64,000 bases of DNA. It comes from Hyposmocoma kahamanoa. Taxonomy: Eukaryota; Arthropoda; Insecta; Lepidoptera; Cosmopterigidae. A program made the position numbers and the translations under genes. The notes under the pieces are model-generated. The model worked only from the letters and a program-made list of their open reading frames with translations, ran no database searches and had not been told where the DNA came from. This document shows, piece by piece, positions 13,601 to 25,600 of the stretch (positions within the stretch are counted from its first letter, which is position 1; the number at the start of each line of letters is the position of its first letter). Location: the NCBI RefSeq assembly GCF_003589595.1, contig NW_020653337.1, positions 1,742,136 to 1,806,135 on the forward strand. The letters are read 5' to 3'.

Positions 13601-16600
13601 ATAACGCCAACAGCTGACCTGTGTGTACGTCTCCGTATATTCCAAATGTATTCTGTATTTATTGTAATAAAGATAATATCTCTAACAATGGCGTCCTGTT
13701 CAATTAGGCGGTGTGGGGAAAAACAGCAAAACATCTAATTACAAAGCAAACGGAATCAAATTTCATCGGTAATTAAATATGAAATATGTAATTTTTCAAT
13801 TTTCGTCCATTATAGCAAAGTTCAAGTTAACTGGTCGATTTGAAGTGACACAGTTGACGATACCCATTGACGACACCCGTCAATTGTTTCGAACTCGGGC
13901 TAGCCAATCGGAGCGCAGTCGTCACAGTAATGATATGGCAGAATAGTTTTCAAACAAATTAAATGACATTTCGTCTATATTTCTGGTTATGTACTCGATG
14001 CTATCGTGTAACGAATTAGCACATTTTTTAGACAATATGCTTAGGTGTATTGTATATTTAAAAAAAAAAAAAAAAAAAAAAAGGTGTTTGTATATCCAGC
14101 AAAACAGATTTTCCCGGTAACTCGCCTTAACCATCTACGAACCACGGCTTAGACGATGTTGTCTATGCCCATCTCGTTGCAGAACGATCCACGTTCCTCT
14201 CCTTACTGCACTTGTTACCACCCCGCTTTTTTTAAAGATTACCAAATGACAGGACGAACAAGTCCTACGTAATAACTTTACTTGAACTAGTCTGCCATGC
14301 CGACGTCTCGGGTTCGATTCCCGGGCGGAGAGAAAAATATTCGTACGCCTTACTTTTATATCTCTCGTTAGTTAGGGTGTCATTTGTGGTTCTTTATGTG
14401 TGTGTCCATGGCACCCGCGGTACAGGGTTTCCCTAGTGCGGGGTTATGAGTGTGTGCGTTATTATTATAAGATTTGAGAGACACTGCCACTGCCCCCGTC
14501 ACCCAGAGACATAAGTTGACAAGTCTTATTTGTTTGTAATTTTACCAGCACCTTTAGGCCACAAATTCGCAACTGTGGTACGTTCAGCGGGTCCACGCCA
14601 ACACAACGCATTAATGCTTACATTCAGGCTTAGCTTGGCGGCAGAAATAGGTAAGGTAACAGTACATCCCTGGGCGAACTCTTTTAATCTGCCTCTCATG
14701 ATTCATTAAAAAAAATTATATATAAAAAACTATAATTATATTGAATCAAATAAGTGAATGACCAAATGACCTTGATATTTGCGCTCATATCGTCTGTTTC
14801 AAATAACAGACTGAAACTGAAATGCTCACGTTGTTATCGATTTATCGCAAAATGTAATAGTCGATTGCAAGTTTTATTATAACATTCGCACGAGTAACTT
14901 GGTTCTATAATTGGTTTTCTACACCACAAAAAAGCCGTATAAAAAGTAGGGCAACGGTTGATTTATTACCACAAAACCTGTCTTTAATCGCTATTCTCAA
15001 ACTAACCTACGTTTCAGGCTCTTTACAGGTCCCATAGTCAAGGCTAGTTAAGATTTCTATTCACAGCGGTGACCGTGGCTCCTGTACAGATCCCAAAATA
15101 AAAAATAAAAAAAATTAAGTGTTTATTAAAAACGAACTTTACTACAGGCCTACCGCTTAACTGAGTCGATTCCTGATATAAGCTGCACGGTGCGGGAGGA
15201 GTGACAGGTTACGTAACAGTTATGTCGCGCTGCACACGGGATAACTTCAACAAGATTTTTCTGACGATATTCTATTCTTGTCTATTCAATTATCAAAGAA
15301 AAAAACTATTTCATTGATATGATTTCATTGATGAAATGAATAGACAACTGCGCAAAAGTGTTGCACGCTTGCGTGCAGCTAGGGATTGCAGTCGATAAAT
15401 ATTCTATCGACTATCGATTGTATATTGGTCACGCTTAGGGAATAAATAACTGAACTTTTTTTCATTTGAACCATCCTCGACCATTATTCATCCAAATACT
15501 GAGCACACGTTCATTTGAATTGTCAATTTTTGTAAGTTCACACATACAGTATATTCAGAACTATGTTTATGAAAAATACAAAAACGAGACATATTAAAGT
15601 TTTTCATTTTGATTTAATATAGATAATCAAATCCGGCTATTCTTGTTGAATAAAAGAATAAATATTTATATTAGTAGGCCATCTGTCAAAATAAGAATAA
15701 AGAAGGCAATAACGCAATTGGTAATCATTTGAACGTCGTAACTTTCACATATCATCCATTTTTGGCAAAATTTTATCTTTCATAATCTATCGAAAACGAC
15801 TACATAACTAGGTATATAAAATTTTATGAAAACTGGCAACCCTTTTTTTTTTACCCTACAAACCAAAATCACAGATTTTAAGCACTTTTTTCAATGGACT
15901 TGCTATTGAATATCGTCAGAAAAATCTTGTTAAAATGATCCCGTGTGCAGCGTAAACAGTCACTCCTTCCGCACCGCGCAGCTACCTCAGGAAACTACTT
16001 AGTGCAGCGGTATGCCTGTAATTACAAGGTAATAAAGTAAAAAAAAAATTTACTTATCAGTGGCGAGACGTGAAAATAGTTTTTAGTAAAGCCGGAGCAA
16101 AACAAAAAAACACTCGCCGTAACAAGTGGCGCCTTGGTGACAATTAAACACAGCACTTATTAGCACACGGGATACTAGTACACTTTATTTCACTGGTTAA
16201 CTATTCTACACGCAAAATTGAATGTATTACTACATTCAAAATATGTATAATATTTGATAATAAACACTGTTACTTATAAGATTTTAGTACTTTAGTGCTA
16301 CCCACTTAAATCGATATAAAGAACAGTTTACTGAACTTACCTTTTCATACGGTGTTTGTTACAGATCGTAAATTAAATATTGTTAAATTTATACCTACTG
16401 TGTTTTGTGTTCACATCATCCCCGCTGTTGTATTGATTGATATCGTATAATTAAATTCTTAGTTTGCTTTTTGTTTTTATTTGTGGTTTTTGTACAATAG
16501 TTCAATAGTTTCCAGTAACTTTTCAATATTTAGAATCAAAATCAAAGTCAAAGATTATTTATTCCATAGGCAAAATAAATTTACACTTGAAAACGTCACA

Positions 16601-19600
16601 GTTAAGCTACTGCTTAATAATATTACTTTCAAAACTTAACAAAATAAGAAACTAAACAATAAGAAAAAAGCTGGTCGTTCTATAAATGACACTGTTGCTG
16701 TACAGATGTTCTCAAACCCAGAGGAGCATCCCGAGATGCACGGGTTCCTGGTGAACCAGACGCTGCGCGAGAAAGACGTCGATCGTGACGGAATGATCGA
16801 CTTCCAGGAGTACGTCGGCGAGCGCGGTAAGCCTACCTACACCATTTATATACAATTGTAATGGCCATTATATTATTATATAACCAACGGTCGGAATAGG
16901 GTGTTGAATGAGTAGATAAATGTATACATACAGATACAAGGAATGACATGGAGTGGTTAAAACCACCGACTATTAATTTATTACTTTTTTCGGATTCGGG
17001 ATTTCCGGAAATTTTACTGCATCGTAGGATAATTTAAAATATTATGTATATAGGTCAATCACTATAGGTCAATTTTACAACATCATACCAAAGTACTGGC
17101 ATGTCATAATTATGTCAAAATCCGCCAGGTACATCATTACATTTACATTATACAAGGTGTTAAAAATTAGGCAATCTTGGCTCCAAGTTATAGTCGAATA
17201 CACACATCGAGATGAGCGTCATTCCAAGGTGAATAAGTTATCGTAATAATAACTGATGTACACACATCAAAAGTATCTAGGTGTCAAGCACCATTTTGTC
17301 AATTACTGAAAATACGTTTTTTTATTTTTTTCACACCAATTATTTTTTTGGTCGTTTTCATAATTTAAAAAATAAATAAATGAAGGAATAATTTTATAAA
17401 TTTATATAGATATTTTTTTTTAACTTTAATAGGGTAATCAACAGTTTAAAAAAGAATATCTTGAATATTTTAATTTTTTTATTACACGCGAAACTTTGTA
17501 AGTGTGTGTTAGTTTTGTGGTGTTTGTGTAACATCAAAATCCTTGACAACGTCAGGAAATACTCGTTGTTTCCTAGATTTGCCGATGTGTCTGTATTCTT
17601 TACGTCTTTTCTACGTCCTGTCAAGTACAGTCGTGGTCACTTGAAGTTGTATCTTCCAAGAATTGATTATATTCTATCACAGAAGAGTTAGTTAACACTT
17701 CAGCTTATACACATTTAATTTCGGACTTCGAATCTGTTTATCGGGCTTTAAGAGTCTCAATTGTAGGGTTAAAACCTAATTTGTCAGTTTTTTAAATAAC
17801 GTAAATGTTGATTATCAGAGTTAATGCTACGACACAAAGGACAGTAAGTGTGTGAGAATATGATGATATACCACAACATGTTTTAAATTCATGGCGCACG
17901 AAATTATAGCACTTTAGAATTAGAAGTAACAATCTGAGGCATCTATGTGTAGATGGGAGCTGTTAAACCCTTGATTATTTCTTATACGAAACAGTAACAT
18001 CAAATCCATGGCAACACTAATGATCATGAATCATTTACGTCATATACAACATAGAACATGCTTCTGAACCGTAGTATGTGAATTAATTTTTTCGTAAAAG
18101 TTGTTATAATTGGATCCTGAACAGCGATAACGTGTCAACTGACACGATCATAGTTTTGCCAGGGCTCCGTCATTCGCTCGAGGTTCCGCGATGATTGCCT
18201 ACCGCAGAATGTACCGCCAACTGTGTAAACGCTCAAACAAGTCTTTCATTTACATTACAGTTCTTGTACAACCCCAGCATTCGGTTCCGCGCGACTGCAC
18301 ACGGCGGGCAACGTTATTTTCACTTCTCTGAGCGCGTGCTTAGGTTCCTTTTTCCTCGTAGTGACCGCCTGGTTTCATTAGTCAGATTTAGTACGCTATT
18401 ATAGCGTATGTATTTTCGGTTTTGCATGAGAGTGATGTATTTGTTACATGGTAACTATTATAAGATCTATGGTTTTGCGAAAATGGTTTTTGATAGTTTG
18501 TTTCAAAATTTACTTTTGAAACAAACTTGAAAATTAAAACTTTTACTGTTGTGCTTGTAGTTATTGGGGAATTATAGTAATAAATCAGAACAATGCGTCA
18601 TTCCTGCCTCCGTGGCCGAGCGGTTACCACGCTGGATTGCTACGCAGAGGTCCCAGATTCGATTCCCGGGCCGGGAGAAATATTTAAATGACCAACATTT
18701 ATTTATCTCGTGAGTTTGGATGTAATATGTGGTTGTCTATGTAACTCCATGCGCGATTCAGGGTTTCATAAAGAATAAAAAAAAATTAGAACTCAAAATC
18801 AACGAAAAAATCATTAGGTGCCATTTTTGCACAACTATGGACATGTTCGTTGACACGTTATTGTACATCAGCATCCAATTAATTTCACGTTGGATGGGTA
18901 CGGTGACGTTTCTAGAGATCTAGTGATGTAAAATCGAATGACAAAAAATACGATTAAATGAATTCTATATTCATTATGAATTATCTCGATATGATATTTA
19001 AAAGCAATAATTTCAGAGCAAACAATCAAACTCATTAACTAACTCTTATTTTACTGGCAGATTAACACCTCTTGTTCCGTAATTAATCGAACTCTATACA
19101 TTTTGAATAAAAAAAAAGCTATTGTTTTAAGTGTCATGGCCTTCCGAACTTGCTTTCATAATATTATACGATTCGTTCTATATTAAAAAAAAAACGAAAA
19201 AAGCTACGTACTAACGACATGCACATTCATTATCGTGTAGTTTTGTAATATACACATGACGCCATTTGCAACGCACCTTTGTTGAATGTTTTGGTAGTTA
19301 GTGACCCTGGGAACAATCTAGATGTTTCTACTCGATTACGACTAGGCCAGTAGAAGATTTTTCGTTTCACTGTGCTCGTTCGTACCGTTACTCATACAAG
19401 ACAATATTATAATAATAATAATAAATGTATTTATTTCAGAAACTTACAGACAAATTTCTCATTGACAGTGTTAAGAGCTCTCATGCCAAGAAAGTTTTGA
19501 CGTTGACTCCGCCCAAATTTGTGAAACAAATATATGCCTAAAATTCGAGTGACATGCGACAGGAGATGTTGAATTTTGCGCATTAAAAGTACCAAATTCG

Positions 19601-22600
19601 TTTTAGCGGAATAACTCTGAAACTAAAGGGATTAAAAAAATATCCTTAGTGACAGTTGTGGATCATGCATAAATATAATTAATTATCTAATTTTTGTCCT
19701 AATAACCTGTAGCATTTCGAGGATAAATCGAAAAAATTTGAAAATTAGAGGTAATTTCGTGATTTTTATCTATCGAGGAAACTTTATTGTTTTATGTTTC
19801 TGATTAATGTCTATGCTTGAATATATCGTGTAGTTGCTCATACAATATTTTATTTTTAACTTTAAAGTGGATATACCCCTCTATAATCAAATCGAAGAAT
19901 AGGAATAGGAATTTTTCCTCTGCTCCCTCTTAAGCTTGCAATATTGCATTCTGTATCTGAACTAGACAATTAATTATTTGTATTTCAGAGATCAGCGCTC
20001 TTCCGTGAATACAAGCACATATGACTGATTTCAAAAATAACATTGTCTTCTAAAATAAGTCTAGGGACATTGAGTTTAAATTTAAAGTTCCTTACAATAT
20101 ACTTATAATTTTAGATGTGAGTAGTGACCTCCCTGTGAGTAGTGTGCGATGATTGAATGTGTGGGGGAGTGTGTGTTGGTTAAAAGGGGAAAAAAACTAC
20201 TTGCTGTATAAAACTTAATAAGTACTCGGTTTCGTCGTAGGTCACTTTATGGATATACTCTGCTACTCTTTGTGTACATTCTCTTTTGTTTATTGAATGT
20301 ATATCGATTGTTCTATTATATAGATGTGGACCCAAAAAGCAACAATATTTATTTACATATTTATATTTAAATTTTGGTACAGGATATGTCATTGTACGGT
20401 ATAGCGTTACGTCGCCTGGATTTTATTTGATTATTTCTATGATCACGTAAACGCAGTGTGATTTTTTTAAATAACGTCAAGTGACGCGACGAACAAGTCG
20501 TGCGCCTGATGGTAAGCCACACGCTTGTTAATAACAGTTACAGTGCCACTCAGAGCTTTAAATTGCAAAGATCTGAGGGGCACTGCCACTGCGTCCGTCA
20601 CCCTGGAGCATAAGTTGACGAGTCTCATGTGCCTGTAATTTCACCAGCAGCCTTCAAGACACTGTAATGCTGACATTACTGCTTGGCAGCAGAAATAGAT
20701 AAGGTAGCAGTACTTCTCTAGACGAACTCTGTCACAAGGAGCTCTACTGCTACTACAATGTGAATAGTGAATGAGAATATCGTATTCAAAGAACAATGAC
20801 GTAATAATTGTTGAAATTGTGTAATTCTTTAGCGTCTTCAATTATGATAATTACGAATTTGAATAAAATAAATTCGTTAGGTTTCTTAATATATCATAAA
20901 GGCCTGTTGAAGGCTGGAAATAAAATCATATTTAAATGAAACTCATATGACTAATTAGTATGTAACATAGACATATAATTAATAAATAAAACGTCTGCCG
21001 CTATTTTGGTAAATAAATAAAAAGTAAAATGGTTCTTTATATAAACAATACTTATTACATTACATAACATTTAGATTTAATTTTATTAACGGAAAATTAT
21101 TATTATTAGCGAAGTTAATTAAATTTAATTGACAATTAAATTAAATTGAATTTACGTTACAAATAATAAATATAATTAATTTTTTTGTATTTTAAAAATG
21201 GAATGTTCGCTTAAAAAGTATCATGTATCTTATACTGTCCTTACATTAATGCTTAGGCCACATTGAATCGCGCGGCGGTTGCGCGTCTTCCGAAGAATTC
21301 TCGCGTAGTCTCGGGAATTTTCGCAGCTACCAAATTCACATAAAGTCCATTATAGTATATACAAATCCGTTGCAAAATTTCGTATCCATTACGTGCGGCA
21401 ATGTAAATTGAGCCTTATTATAAAATTAGTAATAAATGTAAATATTTCAAAGTTAGCAATCAATTTAGTGACAAAATTAATGTAACTTAGGGTACGGCTC
21501 AAGGTTCAGTTTTGGGATCGTTACATTGTCTGACGTATGTCAATGATGTTGTCCACCTTATAAATAAATGCGAGATATATCAGTTCGCTGGTTGCAGCTT
21601 CCATAAATATAAACGATGCATTACGTTGCTTACAACACGACTTTACGTTGTTAACTAACTGCCTCCGTGGCCGAACGGTTACCATGCCGGACTGCCACGC
21701 AGAGGTCCCAGGTTCGATTCCCGGGCCGGGAGAAATGTTTGTATGGCTTACATTTATTTATCTCGTGAGTTTGGGTGTAATTTGTGGTTGTATATGTGTG
21801 TGTCCATGGCACCCGCGACACAGGGTTTCCCTAGTGCGGGGCTATGTTGAATGTGTGCGTTATTTATTTATTTATTTAACAAAATGGTCCCACGATGTCG
21901 GTCTGGTGCTTAATGCAAGTAAAACAAAATTGATGTATATAAGTTCGAGTAAAAACATGGTTGCCTACATACAGACCAAACAGACTGTGTATGCAAGGCG
22001 ATTGAAGTGGTAAAAACACAGCGATACCTCGGACTTATAATTGAATAGATTCAAATGGACGAATCACGTTAATCACGTATGCGATAAGCTGCGGGCAATA
22101 CTTGCCAAGTTTTCTCTGATACGAAATAAAATTCCATTCCAAACTCTGTTATCTCTTTATATGGCTTTAGGAGAATCCATAATTTCTTATGGCCTTAGTA
22201 GCTATGGTAGGTCATGTAAAAATAAGCGGAATTTAATTTATCAACTTCAATTACGTATAATAAAGATAATAGTTCCATACAAAGTTAATACATAAAAGTA
22301 ATTATCACGATCTCTTCGAATATTTCAAAATCTTACCGATTCATAATAAAATTAAATACACCTTACTTATAGAACAATTTTTTAATAAAAACTTGCAAGA
22401 AAAAAGTCAGTCACAAAATGGAAACTCGAAGTGTAACCAATCAATTAGTAATAATACCTCGTTATAATAATATATACGATAAAAATCGACTGGATTATCA
22501 GATACCTAAAATAATTAATTGACTACCACTAGAAATAAATGTTAACCTTACAACTAACAGCATAAAAACAAATCTTAAATCATATTTATTAAATAAACTC

Positions 22601-25600
22601 TGAACGTCCTGTATACGTGAGGTTTTTTTTTATTGTAACACACTCCGAGGGTATTTATCTGTTTCGCTATAACTTACTAGTGTCGTTCACAGGTCTTTTA
22701 CTCGAGTAGTGGTTGTTTTTATGGTAGTGGGTAAGCGTACGTAAGCAAACGGGTTAGCCAGTTTTGTTACGAGCTCACGTCAATGAATCGCGATGTACGG
22801 ATAAACCTATTCAGTTTTTTGTTGTACCGCTAAGTTTTAATTTATAAGTTTTCTTTTTGTAAAAATTTTTTTTTTAATAAATAATAAATAAATGTCACTT
22901 ATACAATATACGGTTAATTACAAAATCACGAATTTCTTGTCCTTTAGGTTTAAAAAAAAATTGATTCTTGCCGTAAAATTAATATTTAATAGCAAATTAT
23001 AATTCAATTGCTAATAGTGCTTACATAACGTATTTATTATTCTGTTTAAATAAAAATATTAATAATATGAAAATGCCCCCAAAATCATTGCCGCACCCTT
23101 TTACCTTCACTAGATTTGTGAACGCATTTTTTATCTTTGGTAAAAGTATTTACAAGTTTTTGAAAGCTTGCAGCTTTGTAAACGTTTCAATTTTTTTCAT
23201 TTAAAATTCTAAAACTTACAATTTTGACAGTCATTCCCTCACACCACATAAAAAGGAGTTAAGCATTTGATTTTATGTATTAATTATACACTCAATTTAT
23301 TGGTAGTAGTAAGCTTACACAAAATATTTAATCTAAAAGTAAGTTTATATCGCTGTTTTTTTCTTGGTTTGTTTTGATTTCGTCATTCCCTCGCCCTCAG
23401 ACGTCCTGAATACCCTTGCTTTTTTTTAAAGTAATTTATTTTGGGGAGCAATATATATCTTCAAAAACTATTTACATAAATACTATGTGAAATTTACAAA
23501 AAATAAATACAAAATCTTCCTAATAATTTTCATCAATTATTGTGATGTGAGAAGTTTATAGTTAAGTTTACAATGATTGTACTTTTGTCTAACCCCTTGG
23601 TTCCCAAAGTGGTCCAGGTGGACCCCGGGGTCCACGAGAGACTCGACGGGGGTCGACGTTGGCGTGACAAAAAAATGGGGGTCCACGAAAATTTATCTGC
23701 TTTCGATAATGAAGAGCTAAAATGTTGGCTTGACTTCACCTATCAATAATAATAATAATAATAATAAATAACGCACACACTCAACATAGCCCCGCACTAG
23801 GGAAACCCTGTGTCGCGGATGCCATGGACACACACATAGACAACCACAAATTACACCCAAACTCACGAGAGAAATAATTGTAGGCCATACAACTATTTCT
23901 CCCGACCCGGGAATTGAACCTGGGACCTCTGCGTGGCAGTCCGGCATGGTAACCGTTCGGCCACGGAGGCAGTTAAATCAATGCAGGCAGATAATATTTT
24001 AAGAAACTCAGCGACTGTTACTTGTAAAAACTTGCATATTCCCTGTTCAGTACAACGTGCCTTTACTTTTTTGATATCCACTCACAGCACAATCAATTAA
24101 ATTCTCACTTTTTTTCGAAAACTATTAATTTGTGTTTGGAACTCAGCAATTTGCGTTGCAAATTTCCATAGTTAGATCTAATCTTCACATTTTTTGTCGA
24201 GTTTTGGGAGTATGGTAGAAATTTAGCTAGCTGCAGGGGGTCCACCCGAACCAGCTAAATTTTGAAAGTGGTCTGAGAAAAAAGTCTAGGAACCTCTGGT
24301 CTAACCAAATATTATTGTATTTGTTTTAGTGCATGCTGTGCCCTTCTTTAAGTAATGGGACACTTAGTTTAAAACCATAGTGTCTACTCTATATACCTGT
24401 TATAGTGTACTCATTGATGTGAGAGCCTGATTAAATAAATAAATAAATATCTAAAGCACGAATTTTGGAATTTCATGGTTCTTTCAGCGCTGCACCAAGA
24501 TCGCGATTGGCTGTTGACAGAGCGCGAGCGCTTCGAGACGGAACTCGACGCGAACAAGGATGGGAAACTTGACGTCGTAGAGATCAGGAACTGGATAATT
24601 CCGAACAACGAGTAAGTTAAAAAAGTGCCGTGCTTTACCTGTGGTGCAGGGTGTGCGTAGCTCAAGGGCGCGAAGTCTCAGGTAGCGCTAGCGTCACTTG
24701 CGAAGTATTGGTTCAACTTCTTCCGGCGCCAAACGGTTACCATCCCGGTCTCTACTGCTATTAAAACAATTCTCGCTACTAAAATTGCTGTCCACAATTG
24801 GTTCTCATAGCTATAAGTTTTCATCTTTGTGCGTTGTGGAATGCAATAAAATTACTGATTATTGAAATAAATATGCGCATCGGAATTAGTAATATACTTT
24901 ACATGGTTTGTTATGAGCTTAAACAATTTTAGTATATCAAGTTTGTTGTTATTATTGACATAAACAAACACAAACAAAAATTTCTTCGATCCGGCTGGAC
25001 TCGAACCAACCACCTCACCTTACCGGGGCTATTGCTGTTCCCCAAAAAAAACCATGACAATCAATAAAAACATCAATTATTATCCATTCAAAAACTAAAT
25101 ACAATTCAATTCATTTAAAAACTAAATTAATTACATAATTGTTAATTCAATAAAACAAATAATTAGTATATCTAATTTTTGCTATAGTTTTTAACCGACC
25201 TCAAAAAAAGGAGGAGGTTCTCAATTCTGCTGTTTTTTTTTTGTGTGTTTTTTTTTTGTGTGTGTATTTTACCCGATTACTCTGGCGTTTATTAACCGAT
25301 TCCTGATGATTCTTTTGTTGTTGAAAAAAGGGTACCTCAGTAATGGTCCCATTTGAATTTCAAGAAAATATTCCCTCTCCATGGGTGGCAAACTAGGTTT
25401 CGCGCACTTTCCGGTAACCTATTTCAATAAAACTTGGCAAACAGATGTAATTCCACGAAGTTTTGGGGTCCATTTTTTTATAATTAAAATTTCAGTGAGA
25501 TAGCTGAGGACGAAGTGCATCACTTGTTCGCGGCGGCGGACGACGACCACGACGACCTGCTGTCTTTTGACGAGATCCTGGAGCACCACGACGTGTTCGT

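Larger units (their letters stand above)
12997..16705 (+). other. scf: scf intron (3.7 kb)
   Basis: The intron contains MITE J (13500-13991), a poly(A) run of about 24 bases (14059-14082), SINE A nested in repeat B (14250-14700) and long-arm MITE I (15140-16025). Around 16540-16640 is a short repeat resembling a retrotransposon tail (AAAGATTATTTATTCCATAG). Nothing gene-like was seen in the rest. Confidence 0.7.
16827..24487 (+). other. scf: scf intron (7.7 kb)
   Basis: It holds three SINE A copies (18604, 21659, 23745), repeat B (20482-20757), MITE E copy 2 (21256-21414) and a decayed non-LTR reverse transcriptase (21489-22605). A GC-richer stretch at about 18130-18400 reads partly like a LINE C-terminus but is too decayed to call. 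The remaining stretches (16830-18120, 18770-20480, 22610-23740, 23975-24480) are AT-rich with no recognisable feature. Confidence 0.65.

Noticed and set aside
18130..18404. LINE C-terminal fragment in the scf intron
   Set aside because: Partial readings such as DDCLPQNV and FSERVLRFL are suggestive but too short and shifted to support a call.
21489..22605. Functional reverse transcriptase gene
   Set aside because: The catalytic FADD is replaced, frames are broken and a SINE splits it.
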